Below are positions 37,501 through 42,101 of a stretch of 64,000 bases of DNA, piece by piece. The notes below the pieces were generated by a model that was not told the DNA's origin, made no database searches, and saw only the letters and a list, made by a program, of their open reading frames with translations. This stretch comes from Symsagittifera roscoffensis. Its lineage: Eukaryota > Xenacoelomorpha > Acoela > Convolutidae. Location of the stretch: positions 21,023,480-21,087,479 of the forward strand of contig NC_087065.1 in assembly GCF_963678635.1 (NCBI RefSeq). Direction: 5' to 3'. How positions within the stretch are numbered: the first letter of the stretch is position 1; every line of letters begins with the position of its first letter. The position numbers and the translations under genes were made by a program.

Positions 37501-38327
37501 TTATTCCTAGCAAGCGTTTTGTCCGACGTCTATAGTTTTGCTAGCGTAATATAATGTAAATAATATAGATAGTTCAGTACTTAGATAATGTCATGACAAA
37601 TCTTTCAAATACAACTTAAATCTTTCATAAGTTGTGACAGAATGAATGAGAGCACATGGTGATAAATCTAGAAAGGATTGGCAGGTCGGTCACGACCTTG
37701 ATAAACAAAAGGCGAGTTTAGCACGAATAGCTAGCACACTAATGACGTCATAATAATCTAATAAACTACGCCACACCACAACTCTTTAAAAAGAGTTCTC
37801 ATCCCCCTTTTTTCTCTTCTCTTCTCTCTTGTATTCTCTCTTAAAGAAGACTTTCTGAAAACACGGGTTCAGCGTGATACAGTTGTATTTGAAACTCTAG
37901 GTGGGAAGAAATTAAAGATCAATTGGACAACATGGTTGGAGGGGGAAAAAGAAACTCATTTTTGGACTTGCTTCTGTTGGCCAAAGAGCAACATGGACTC
38001 TCTTTCGTGGACATCAGGGAAGAGGTGGACACTTTCATGTTCGAAGGTCAGCAACTTTTAAACTTTAACTCAGCTTGATATATGATTAGGGGAAAACTTT
38101 GAGACTGTAATTGTGTTTCGAACATTCATTCAAGGTAAGAGTGCATTCGGCTGTCGACTTTCATGCGTAATTTACTTGTGTAGGCCACGACACCACCTCA
38201 GCGGCTATGTCCTTTGTCATTCAGAAGTTGGCTACTCATCCTGATGTGATGGAGAGATTACAGAATGAAGTTGACGAGAATCTAGAGGGCGTGGCTTTGG
38301 AACCAGATAATGTCCAACAGATCAAGG
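13426..38327 (+). CDS. Cytochrome P450, CYP4 family (5' seven exons; 3' part lost at gap)
   Basis: Seven exons join in frame: 13426-13558, 13742-13973, 14263-14456, 14639-14733, 15879-16021, 37901-38046 and 38184-38327, giving about 362 codons. The product should be an ER-anchored heme monooxygenase acting on fatty acids or similar lipids, as is usual for CYP4. Visible features are an N-terminal hydrophobic anchor (residues 1-27), the C-helix WKGRRRLLTPAFHF (about 130-145), and the I-helix FEGHDTT (about 312-318), whose Glu is the residue that binds heme covalently in CYP4. Introns are GT-AG except intron 4 (GC-AG). Intron 5 is about 21.9 kb and full of retroelements. The ExxR helix and the heme-binding Cys loop are not found before or after the 200-N gap, so the gene is incomplete here, by assembly gap or truncation. 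Confidence 0.92.
13742..13973 (+). CDS. CYP4 exon 2
   Basis: The acceptor is ttctttgtag at 13741. The exon starts by completing PGLERKFLIGN, the proline-rich hinge and following LIGN of CYP4 proteins, and runs to the region before the C-helix. Donor GG|GTGAG at 13974. It is 232 nt and joins exon 3 in frame (LG-TGLL). Confidence 0.88.
14263..14456 (+). CDS. CYP4 exon 3 (C-helix)
   Basis: This exon encodes TGLLTSNGDKWKGRRRLLTP, the strongest CYP4 signature in the gene: the WxxxR motif whose Arg contacts a heme propionate. Acceptor tttttctag at 14262; donor CTAG|GTATG at 14457. Length 194 nt. Confidence 0.92.
14639..14733 (+). CDS. CYP4 exon 4 with GC donor
   Basis: This 95-nt exon encodes ALDIVSDSAMGVELGSQ and ends in YVQNRSE. 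It must end at 14733 to match the family's spacing to the next block (VSEI). The only fitting donor is GAG|GCATGT, so intron 4 is GC-AG. With this choice the join is phase 0 and the length matches CYP4 relatives as I know them. Confidence 0.8.
14734..15878 (+). other. CYP4 intron 4 with repeat remnants
   Basis: The 1,145-bp intron starts with GC and ends with AG. At about 15060-15295 it holds a diverged relative of the 1-13058 repeat family (compare 1850-2060). At 15566-15585 and 15740-15765 an inverted pair of a gtcggaactttctgtgcta-type motif suggests an old foldback element. The ORFs at 15323-15654 lie in this repeat DNA and are not called as genes. Confidence 0.6.
15879..16021 (+). CDS. 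CYP4 exon 5
   Basis: Acceptor tttttttcag at 15878. It encodes VSEILVERFRNPILWNDFIY and ends ...VITR(R), matching the CYP4 F-G region. Donor AG|GTACG at 16022 opens the 21.9-kb intron. Length 143 nt, phase 2 at the end. Confidence 0.9.
16072..16329. mobile_element. Foldback (MITE-like) repeat with 52-53 bp inverted ends
   Basis: Left arm 16072-16124 (starts ttgttccgactttcgatacg) and right arm 16278-16329 are reverse complements with one G-run difference. The interior and 16330-16560 match, inverted, parts of the family at 1230-1420 and 2270-2620. No transposase is present, so it would be non-autonomous. A target-site duplication was not identified. Confidence 0.7.
16330..16610. repeat. AT-rich repeat between foldback and gypsy 3' end
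   Basis: This stretch holds a short hairpin (agggcaaagccct near 16363), a gaatgttccgac motif at about 16376, and a block (about 16490-16530) that is the reverse complement of a piece near 2600-2640. I see no 3' LTR here for the adjacent minus-strand gypsy element. Confidence 0.5.
16733..17470 (-). pseudogene. C-terminal tail of the gypsy polyprotein (downstream copy)
   Basis: This repeats the Ser/Pro/basic tail of the upstream frame (GTG start; no ATG). It has low complexity with SSSPSSSE, SSDDES and SSSSNSSRASSRRKK, and no recognised domain. Near 16810 the likely frame changes: a second frame carries 16611-16805 on to a TGA-free end at 16611 with acidic and basic segments (DKKVRFVVANPELV). 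Function unknown. AATAAA-like hexamers follow at about 16605 and 16585 on the minus strand. Confidence 0.6.
16759..18615 (-). repeat. 1,857-bp tandem duplication in the gypsy element, copy 1
   Basis: Positions 16759-18615 and 18616-20472 match at a constant offset of 1,857 bp (619 codons), with a handful of substitutions. The outer breakpoints share only acga (before aacttt at 16758 and before tatctc at 20475). That is microhomology of four bases, fitting replication slippage or end joining more than recombination between repeats. Confidence 0.92.
17477..19327 (-). pseudogene. Fusion: gypsy tail joined to a second partial integrase
   Basis: This 616-codon frame exists only because of the 1,857-bp tandem duplication. 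Its first part is the Ser-rich tail that follows the integrase (PVKKGQKRPI, SSSPSSSEDN). At about 18616 it switches, in frame, into the middle of the integrase zinc finger (QLCKDCLQCTKFG) and then repeats the core (DYAGPL, KTDQYSGF, VERSIQ) and C-terminal part up to the same TAG. It lacks the N-terminal half of the HHCC finger. It is a rearrangement product, and there is no sign that it is used. Confidence 0.8.
18616..20472 (-). repeat. 1,857-bp tandem duplication in the gypsy element, copy 2
   Basis: This is the partner of 16759-18615. Differences include GGATCAGG versus GGAGCAGG near 17270/19130 and a few changes near 18050-18410. The duplication is therefore recent relative to the decay of the element. 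Confidence 0.92.
19334..20719 (-). pseudogene. pol: Integrase of the gypsy element (upstream copy)
   Basis: The HHCC zinc-binding domain is visible (HRSHAGQLAMADAAQYIWWP then CKDCLQC). The catalytic core has D in QLDYAGPL, D in SIKTDQYSGF and E in GLVERSIQTIKR, so all three acidic residues are kept. A basic C-terminal region follows with PFKGKIVRITGSTYISD, then TAG at 19334-19336. The C-terminal domain continues in the same frame after this TAG (KVIRRNHLAVRL), so the stop falls inside it. The TAG is in both copies of the tandem duplication and so predates it. Confidence 0.88.
20653..22239 (-). pseudogene. pol: RNase H plus unusual spacer of the gypsy element
   Basis: RNase H motifs are VKCDASHSGLGAAL, YSTNELELLAIVW and FVVLTDHKAI, then ISGCKLVIVDCLSRFP, giving a complete domain in about the first 170 residues. 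It is followed by about 300 residues before the integrase that I do not recognise. These include a strongly hydrophobic stretch (TYYLPVLISVWIFTLAV and following, about 21085-21260) and then an Asn/Thr- and Arg-rich part. A good acceptor (tttcattttcag) ends the hydrophobic stretch at about 21102 on the minus strand, so this part may be an intron or an insertion instead of protein. Confidence 0.75.
22217..23053 (-). pseudogene. pol: Reverse transcriptase of the gypsy element
   Basis: Typical gypsy RT blocks are present: LDLKYAFSQIPL (first catalytic Asp), FKTGFYGLTDMP, the catalytic FCFLDDILI (F-L-D-D in place of Y-x-D-D), LKLSKYDF and LSWLGYDI. The thumb and connection follow with LRSFMGILNRLQRFLP. 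Upstream coding sequence continues in this frame to about 23150 without an ATG, as expected for an internal polyprotein domain. The frame is lost at a GGGGGG run at about 22222-22227; RNase H lies in the next frame. Confidence 0.88.
23134..24054 (-). pseudogene. pol: Nucleocapsid and aspartic protease of the gypsy element
   Basis: A CYFCG...C zinc knuckle is followed by TCRNWSKKGHFAKCC, in which the second Cys of the usual CxxC is Trp, so this knuckle is probably broken. The protease motif FKATVDTGSPPSFV carries the catalytic DTG. The frame ends at TAG near 23134, while the sequence leading into RT continues in another frame, so a frameshift lies just before the end. The enzyme would cleave the Gag-Pol polyprotein in the particle. 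Confidence 0.82.
23930..24826 (-). pseudogene. gag: Gag (capsid) of the gypsy element
   Basis: The first ATG of this frame is at 24826 (MAQPAV). The N-terminal part has PPCSWDSWIGQF, the capsid-type motif of gypsy Gag proteins, then an alpha-helical, charged region typical of capsid. Near 24085 the frame runs through an A5G5 stretch; the nucleocapsid continues in the +1 frame (23134-24054), so the last residues here are off-frame. Either a one-base indel or +1 frameshifting would explain this. Ty3 itself uses a +1 shift at the gag-pol border, but the other breaks in this element favour decay. Confidence 0.8.
24890..25563 (+). repeat. 5' LTR of element A
   Basis: It starts TGTTCTGATTTC and ends GCTAGCGTAATA. 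The U3 part has a cluster of TACGA/ACGAA words (about 25085-25195), several as small palindromes such as ctcgtaaaatacgag, and then a TATA box (gagtataaatagaag, about 25208-25222). Downstream is a duplicated segment, ccaacaatatctcttctaac, at about 25248 and 25290. The same LTR occurs at 36878-37551 and, inverted, at 39776-40347, 44200-44606 and 49638-50012. Confidence 0.92.
25567..25583 (+). promoter_or_regulatory. Primer-binding site of element A
   Basis: TGGTGCGACCAGTGAGG stands three bases after the LTR end, in the expected place for the tRNA primer site, beginning with TGG as required to pair with a tRNA CCA end. The same sequence, inverted, follows the LTR of element C (about 49618-49634). 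I did not assign the tRNA. Confidence 0.75.
25584..25787 (+). other. Untranslated leader of element A
   Basis: About 200 bp of A/T-rich leader between primer site and gag. It contains repeated gagaa/gagatt-type words. A matching leader, inverted, lies at 49405-49617 in element C. No ORF is present. Confidence 0.6.
25788..27125 (+). CDS. gag: Gag of element A
   Basis: The ATG at 25788 fits the context. The first about 210 residues are a helical, acidic/Asn-rich capsid-like region (FSGNDPNQNATAFWNSVENK; LSDTSLEWFNDN; LKDLFLNRF) of Ty3/gypsy Gag type. A coiled-coil-like segment follows (ETQIKELTKLIKNQE), then one zinc knuckle CEYCRMNGHSISRC (about residues 267-280), which packages RNA. The end is basic and Asn-rich, but in the last about 100 residues the frame probably shifts: another frame there is Gly/Asn/Arg-rich and more like a Gag tail. 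The frame meets TGA at 27123. Element C keeps only the first about 85 bp of this gene. Confidence 0.85.
   Translation: MADTPISHPNLSLMTFSGNDPNQNATAFWNSVENKILFSLGQRPADNDARRSYDSRQRSLFGSLLSDTSLEWFNDNVTNATTWAQLKDLFLNRFTDGRDQFKHRIDAENAARQDGELIKNYFHRIKSSVDRGWPESIGETVHATEAAQNAERTIQTRQRSQKYIDFSIKGLRPLALKQKAHEYMIEHPNANWDQFTNHVITKDLTFIVATDPANKSTTDEMTSLETQIKELTKLIKNQEVSAINDQNSFQRRHLDIKGRPNSTRFCEYCRMNGHSISRCSKKQVQDEVNKLRKELTTKNERRVSFETDYKRNRRPNNFPNQSIPNPSNRFWDNQNRTTNNSKRLMHNRLSITKDPKPMMIGIPEKTNSEKMNKLVNSSTTKKIGNSIVTLEVDHITLEAIIAMTVETDRGDFSIENAPEYFEESCSAIQNIADFFRFGKQINQIK
27126..27533 (+). pseudogene. pol: Pol remnant upstream of integrase (RT and RNase H missing)
   Basis: This charged stretch continues in frame after the gag TGA. 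Its end (EANLDVERIMQEQCNDTVI) resembles the segment that stands just before the integrase in gypsy Pol proteins. No protease DTG, RT or RNase H motif is found between gag and integrase, so at least about 2 kb is deleted. The frame is lost in an A-rich run near 27480-27500 and integrase continues in another frame. Confidence 0.65.
27467..29491 (+). pseudogene. pol: Integrase of element A with two in-frame stops
   Basis: The HHCC finger is complete (HKHPLSGHHG, then CLEC), and the core has D in IHIDHKGPL, D in IIHDNGSAFMS and E in NGKVEVQTKH. TAA (27857-27859) and TAG (28160-28162) break the frame; the second replaces a Gln codon next to NGKVE. The C-terminal part has a chromatin- or DNA-binding type segment (LRSGPYTVIEKIKEVTYGIQ, a GPY/F module) and a long Ser/Pro/Arg-rich tail to TAA at 29491. 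The same gene, also broken, is in element B (42258-44187, minus). It would insert the cDNA copy into host DNA. Confidence 0.88.
29605..30519 (-). CDS. Antisense two-exon accessory gene inside element A
   Basis: A gene of unknown function runs opposite to all other element genes, between integrase and env. Exon 1 runs to 29947 and ends ...FFGED at donor GAT|GTAAGT. A 105-bp intron (29842-29946) ends in tttgttttag, and exon 2 (29841-29605) starts FQEEFF. Conserved blocks are EALLEDKEVERR, IYDGLVEKG, LTPMEFM, FMDRSY, ETIDFLSLFFG and RPYSALQFAVRSLSRAAE. The first ATG in frame is 30471, but the true start is uncertain. An in-frame TAG (29746-29748) in exon 2 is TGG in element B, so copy A is probably mutated. 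B has the same arrangement and an intron at the same place. No transmembrane, nuclease or enzyme motif is recognised; it looks soluble and helical. Confidence 0.75.
30520..30772. promoter_or_regulatory. Candidate divergent promoter between antisense gene and env
   Basis: About 250 bp separate the antisense gene and env. It contains ggccaatcagagc (about 30620-30632), a CCAAT box of the NF-Y type, followed by a pyrimidine-rich tract near 30725 (cctcctctctctcc). The same segment with the CCAAT word is kept in element B (about 41020-41113). Head-to-head genes with a shared spacer suggest a divergent internal promoter. Alternatively env is made from a spliced LTR transcript and the tract is an acceptor. 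Confidence 0.45.
30815..32569 (+). pseudogene. env: Envelope-like glycoprotein of element A (first copy)
   Basis: The first ATG is 30815. After a leader of about 48 residues comes a hydrophobic signal (YLVGLLTLIILSNQTSAF), then a Cys-rich ectodomain with several N-glycosylation sites (for example NKT, NAT, NVT, NRS). TAG at 32567-32569 ends the frame, because one base is missing in a short T run near 32538 compared with elements B and C; the part with the membrane anchor follows in another frame. I do not recognise the family with confidence. The residues around YTWEEPNNCIF could belong to a viral class III-like fusion glycoprotein, but this is a guess. Position (3' of pol) and layout make it the envelope. 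Confidence 0.72.
32590..33015 (+). pseudogene. env: Membrane-anchor end of the envelope (frame-shifted)
   Basis: This 141-codon frame has a strong transmembrane segment (CGIVFASFLFVKFILDCLVF) and a charged cytoplasmic tail ending DHPTNPV. In elements B and C the same region is joined in frame to the ectodomain, so in A the anchor is separated by the one-base deletion upstream. The start codon of this frame is therefore not a real start. Confidence 0.75.
33051..33702 (+). pseudogene. Accessory ORF 3' of env (P/T-rich plus coiled coil)
   Basis: The ATG at 33051 stands 36 bp after the env stop. The first part (to TGA at 33359) is Thr/Pro/Ser-rich and ends basic; the second (33433-33702) has LLEYQKIYVPAKYLTAKL and a C-terminal coiled coil (IRELKKQIHNLKTNI). 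In element C two more bases are present near 33335 and the two parts read as one frame. So this was a single gene of about 220 residues, broken here. It is not recognised. Its place next to the 3' LTR is that of retroviral accessory genes. Confidence 0.6.
33827..35077 (+). pseudogene. env: Second, 5'-truncated envelope ectodomain
   Basis: Duplicated env without its leader, signal and first about 170 residues. It opens in 3'-UTR-derived codons and enters env at DRGYLNLGYASIG. The same one-base deletion and stop are present at 35075-35077, so the deletion predates the duplication. Without a signal sequence it is unlikely to reach the membrane. Confidence 0.8.
35098..35523 (+). pseudogene. env: Second copy of the envelope membrane-anchor part
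   Basis: Identical in sequence to the frame at 32590-33015, carried in the tandem duplication, again separated by frame from the ectodomain. Confidence 0.75.
35559..36210 (+). pseudogene. Second copy of the accessory ORF
   Basis: It repeats 33051-33702 with one His-to-Gln change near 35773 and the same two-base loss, so it is also split in two frames (35559-35867 and 35941-36210). Confidence 0.58.
36211..36728 (+). other. 3' untranslated region of element A
   Basis: No gene. It ends with agttttagtttttttcctctccaaatagg. In element C the same stretch goes on as aggaggatggata directly into the LTR, a polypurine tract for plus-strand priming. In A the purine-rich end is missing, replaced from 36729 by gypsy sequence. 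Confidence 0.65.
36729..36877 (+). repeat. 149-bp gypsy-derived segment before the 3' LTR
   Basis: 36729-36877 equals 24741-24889, the left neighbour of the 5' LTR, which is the start of the minus-strand gypsy gag and its leader. The offset of 11,988 bp is the same as between the two LTRs, so flank and LTR form one 823-bp duplicated block. This is not expected for a normal insertion and marks recombination or an assembly error. Confidence 0.9.
36878..37551 (+). repeat. 3' LTR of element A
   Basis: It is 674 bp, the same length as the 5' LTR, with about eight to nine differences (for example atcactt for atctctt near 37286 and acccgttattc for accctttaatc near 37497). The TATA box and TACGA cluster are kept. 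It is followed by taat, a possible target duplication. Confidence 0.9.
37556..37885. promoter_or_regulatory. Intron segment with CRE palindrome and pyrimidine tract
   Basis: This follows element A and should be the interrupted continuation of the gypsy leader or LTR, or original intron. It contains a perfect cAMP-response-type palindrome TGACGTCA (37743-37750), a ctctttaaaaagag palindrome (about 37781-37794) and a long CT tract (about 37805-37845) before CYP4 exon 6. No match to a second LTR was found, so its origin is open. Confidence 0.4.
37901..38046 (+). CDS. CYP4 exon 6
   Basis: Acceptor aaactctag at 37900. It encodes WEEIKDQ...SFLDLLLLAKEQ and VDIREEVDTFMFEG, leading into the I-helix. 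Donor GAAG|GTCAG at 38047. The phase (2 in, 1 out) fits exon 5 across the retroelement-filled intron, which shows that the two halves belong to one gene. Confidence 0.92.
38184..38327 (+). CDS. CYP4 exon 7, cut by the assembly gap
   Basis: Acceptor ttgtgtag at 38183. It completes the I-helix motif GHDTTSAAMSF and continues through HPDVMERLQNEVDEN, typical for CYP4, until ATCAAGG at 38327, where the run of N begins. The exon end and the following exons are not visible. Confidence 0.9.
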
Positions 38328-38527
38328 NNNNNNNNNNNNNNNNNNNNNNNNNNNNNNNNNNNNNNNNNNNNNNNNNNNNNNNNNNNNNNNNNNNNNNNNN
38401 NNNNNNNNNNNNNNNNNNNNNNNNNNNNNNNNNNNNNNNNNNNNNNNNNNNNNNNNNNNNNNNNNNNNNNNNNNNNNNNNNNNNNNNNNNNNNNNNNNNN
38501 NNNNNNNNNNNNNNNNNNNNNNNNNNN
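38328..38527. other. Assembly gap (200 N)
   Basis: Exactly 200 N follow CYP4 exon 7. The round length suggests a placeholder of unknown true size. The missing P450 exons may lie here. Confidence 0.98.
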
Positions 38528-38688
38528 AGTTGTATTTTGTATTCATTTATTATGTGAAGGATTATTATCTGGAAAGCTAAGCAGACAGGTGCAGATTTAA
38601 AAAAGCAATGCCACTTTTGAACCTCTGAACCGCTCCTATGTTATACATATTTAAATAATTCGGTCATAAAATTACTCAAACATCCGCC

Positions 38689-38931
38689 TTGAGTTCCCGC
38701 ACAATACTTATCTTAACAACAATGAGGAGCAACCCTCTGAAGAACTTCTCCCTGACCAGAAGGGGCCAGCCTTACAAGGAGTGGCACAGTCTGAAGGGAG
38801 GGGCTGAGTTCATGTTCATAGCCAGCGAACAGAATGACGTCCTCAAGGCAAACCCCAAGATAGAACCACGACTGGAAGACTTCATGGGCAAGATTTTTCA
38901 GATGTACTTCCTAAGAAAATATTTAACTTAG
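38689..38931 (+). CDS. Exon-like ORF after the gap, unrecognised
   Basis: An 80-codon frame with coding-like codon use (many AAG, CTG, TTC, GAC) and higher GC than its flanks, so it stands out from the intron-like DNA around it. Key words are FSLTRRGQPYKEW and AEFMFIASEQNDV. It shows neither the P450 heme loop nor the ExxR helix. It could be a fragment of another gene or a terminal exon; its ends are not defined by clear splice sites. Confidence 0.4.
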   Translation: MSSRTILILTTMRSNPLKNFSLTRRGQPYKEWHSLKGGAEFMFIASEQNDVLKANPKIEPRLEDFMGKIFQMYFLRKYLT

Positions 38932-39775
38932 TTGCGCAGTGGCTGTAATTGCTAGAAAAAAAAACTTCTAAAAAGATTTTATTAGAAACTATGGCCAGTT
39001 TGCAAACGCCTGAGAGCGGAAATATGTTTCATTTTATTCAGAGCTATAAAAAATATTGATCGGTTGTGAAAAGCTTTAGAAGGAATTAAATCTGTTTTGA
39101 CAAATGTAAAAATTAAATACAAAAATAAATGGTTTTTTTCTTCAAAAGTTAGAATTGGGAGGCCAGCCTCTCAGCGAATTTCGTCAGATTTAGTCTGAAA
39201 ATCGAAAATATTCAGAGGAGCGATTTTTTTGACACTAAAAAGACTTTTCTAAGTTTTTTAGAATCCGAATCACATTGATAGGGCTTTAAAAATTTTTAAG
39301 TCGACCAAATTGATTTTCTGAGCTCTCTGAAATCACTCTAAAGACCCCGATTTGACCAAGTTTTCTGCGCCGCAGGCAAATTTTAAAAAATTCTACTAAA
39401 AAACGCGTATAGATTGGCGCCAGAGGCGCCTTTATAAAAATTTTAAGGTCAGTCAGCCAACAATGGATATAGGGGGGGGGGATTCTTTGGGTCGGCAGGG
39501 GGTTGAATCACTAAGGAAAGAACCCCCCCCCCCATAAATCCGCTACTTGGTTATAATTTTGCTTTTAACCTATCTTCACATTGACACCGAAATGGACAAA
39601 GTTATGTAAATAAACTCAGTAAATTATCTGTAAGCAACAGACCTACAGTGCAGACTTCTCCGCGAGTCACGGCTAAGTACGGTAGCAACAATTACATAAA
39701 GATGCACATCGAGTGTCTCGATCAGCTTAATTTGCGTCAGGCAGATGAGATGGTATGCTTGTAATACGGATGTAC
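38932..39775. other. No gene seen; G-run/C-run hairpin
   Basis: AT-rich with no ORF of note. At 39468-39488 a run of ten G with flanks (atag...attcttt) is mirrored by a C run at 39515-39534 (aaagaac...cat), forming a stem of about 20 bp around a 26-bp loop. Confidence 0.55.
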
Positions 39776-40347
39776 TATTACGCTAGCAATACTATGTACG
39801 TCGGACAGAACGCTTGCTAGGAATATAGGGTCTTTTCTACTTTCAATCTTAGAAAGTAAATCAAAATTTTGCTGAGAAATATTTTATTAGAAAATTAGAT
39901 AGTATGAATTTACTGCAAGTTGCCTTTTGACTCAATATTTATTCTAAAGGTTGGATTTGGAGATAGTATGACTGAGAATGGTTATATTTTTTAGAGAGAA
40001 GGGTTGGGGTGGTTGAAGAGAATGTTGTTGGTTGAAGAGAAAAATGAGAGGGAGGTGGTGGTGTTAGAAGAAAAATTGTTGGAATGAAATCCCGTAGTTT
40101 TTAGCTTCTATTTATACTCAGATGGGAATTCTCCCACTTTTTCGTATCAAGAGAGAAGTTACTTTTTAACTTCGTATTTTCTCGTGAATGCTATTCGTGC
40201 ATTCGTATTTCACGAGAAGAATCTTTCGTATGCTCGTATTTTACGAGAGGAATCGTTATTATTCGCATTGAACGAGAATAGTCGTTTCATTTCTCAATGC
40301 TTAAAACGTTATACGAATTATTCCAATAGCATTTCCCTTCTTTTTGC
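39776..40347 (-). repeat. LTR of element B (U3 start deleted)
   Basis: Inverted match to the element A LTR from its terminal GTAATA (39776-39781) to the block ccaatagcatttccc near 40325. The outermost about 100 bp of U3 are missing and env sequence follows directly at about 40348. The 3' flank is tacatcc, not a primer site, so this is the downstream (3') LTR. Confidence 0.85.
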
Positions 40348-41020
40348 GACCGGTGATTTTGTGAATATGCATAGCTTTTTTTATGAATACTAGACATTCT
40401 AGTATGAATTTCACAAAGAGAAAAGAGGCGAAGACTATTCCGCATTTTTCCAAATAGTATTGTTTTTTCCCGAATATACGGGTGTATTATATTCGTTTTT
40501 CCAAAAGCTTGGAGAGATGAGATAGTCCAAGTATATTGTTTGAGAAGAGCCTAGTGGGCTATATGAGTCCGTGAAAAGAAATTCTTGAGCGTGTAAAAAG
40601 ACTTGGATACTTTTTGCAGTATTCCTTTCATCTCTGAATTATCGTAAATCAAATTCCAAAATTTCTGCATTTGAGCATAAGTTTAAATTGAAGCACCTTG
40701 ACTAGAGGCTAAAGAATGCTTAATTTGTTGAACTATCTCTTTTGGTTTAAAGAGATATGGTCCTGTAACCCTTGTGATTTGGGGTGCTTATTCGATCCAG
40801 GACTTGTCATCATCAACATCTAGTTGAAAAAAATTTAAATATTTGTCGGAAAATTCAAAAGATCTGTCGACTGAAAAGTTTGTTGCGTAATTGGATCGGA
40901 ATTGGATGCGTAATAAGATTTGTCATTTTGTGGATTTTTTCATAGGAAATCTGAGTTAGATTTTAACTTTTTGTTGAGGAATTTGGCAGATTTATTTTTC
41001 TGAAGAGAGGAGGTTTAGGA
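40348..41020 (-). pseudogene. env: Envelope remnant of element B
   Basis: The anchor part and the last third of the ectodomain are present in inverted orientation (40400-40910) and then jump to the env start region (about 40920-41020); the middle of env is deleted. Many frameshifts and stops. The bases lost in element A near its env stop are present here. Confidence 0.75.
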
Positions 41021-41113
41021 TGCAAGATGTGGAATTGAGCAACAATAAAAGTAACTGTATATCAGTTAGTTTTTTTAAGGCCGTTTTTGCTTTTTTGCAA
41101 ATCTAAGCTCTGA

Positions 41114-42101
41114 TTGGCCGTTGTTATTCGGCGTCTTTCGGAGATGACTCGTTTTAAGTCGTATTTCCTTCGGCGTTCATTTTGTAATGATATGGTTTTT
41201 CCACTCTTGTTTAATGTCGTGGTTTTTCACTCATTTTTCGATTTGTTGAGATGTAGAAGCGAAAAGACTATATTCGTTTATGTTGTTTTTAAATTTCAAC
41301 AACTGCATTCCCCTTCCCAATTGGAGGAGGGAAAAAATAAAAAAAACCATCTCTTCATAAAACATCATTTATTTGCTTTTTGGTTAAACTTCATCTATCA
41401 TCTTATTATTTTAAAAAAAAACCGTGAGCTCGAAGATAATCTGGTTGATTTCTCGTAGAACTTTTTAAACCTACGTGACGAGTTGGACTTCAAATACGAA
41501 GCCTTGCTGGAGGATAAGGAAGTTGAAAGGAGGGTGAGGATATACGATGGGCTGGTTGAAAAAGGAGTGAATCTAACACCGATGGAGATGATGCTGTGGA
41601 TGGACAGGAGCTTCATCTGGAGCTACCCAGTGCTAAATTCGGGAAAATTAATTGAACTGTGCTCAAAGCAGAGCAAATATCTTTCAAAGAAAATCTGGAG
41701 CTCATGGATTGGATACGATGTGGTCTCAAAGGAGACGATGGACTTTTTGTCCTTATTCTTTGGGTGGGATGTAATTTTCTATAACTAGACACCCAAATTA
41801 AAAAATGAAAAAAAAATAAAAATTTTTATTTAAGTGGGATGACAACATAGAAAGGGTATATATATATATTTGTTTTAGTTTCAAGCAAAATTTCTTCGAA
41901 AGACCCGAAACGGAAGAAGACTTCAGAAGAAAAATAGAGCCTGATATTATGCTGGATAAAATTTACCAGGCTTGGTGGCGGCCTTATTCAGCGCTGCAGT
42001 TTGCAGTGAGGAGCCTTAGTAGGGCCGCAGAAGACTCGTTTGAAAAATTGGCGGCGGTGAGAGTGATGCAATCCTATACGGAAATCAAGCCTCACATTTA
42101 A
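41114..42101 (+). pseudogene. Accessory antisense gene of element B (two exons)
   Basis: This is the counterpart of 29605-30519, again opposite to the element's own genes. An ATG frame opens at 41114. TAG at 41456-41458 interrupts it, then 41483-41770 is colinear with copy A (EALLEDKEVERRVRIYDGLV; MDRSF; ETMDFLSLFFGWD). The donor is GAT|GTAATT, the intron 41771-41878 (108 bp) ends tttgttttag, and exon 2 (41879-42101) contains RPYSALQFAVRSLSRAAE and ends TAA; one extra base near 41896 shifts its start. The Trp codon at the place of the element A stop is intact. Similarity is kept in both exons while the intron is poorly conserved. Confidence 0.75.

Larger units (their letters stand above)
24890..37551 (+). 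mobile_element. Envelope-bearing LTR retroelement A (Ty3/gypsy-like), plus strand
   Basis: Two 674-bp LTRs (24890-25563 and 36878-37551) bound gag, a partial pol with integrase, an antisense gene, an envelope and an accessory ORF. The flanks taat (24886-24889) and taat (37552-37555) may be a 4-bp target duplication. It is inserted in the leader of the minus-strand gypsy element and so lies in CYP4 intron 5. Protease, RT and RNase H are absent, integrase has two in-frame stops, and env has a frameshift, so it cannot be autonomous. About eight to nine differences between the LTRs point to a fairly young insertion, but gene conversion at the 3' end makes dating unsafe. Confidence 0.9.

Noticed and set aside
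38310..38600. ORFs spanning the N gap
   Set aside because: They are made of undetermined bases and carry no information.
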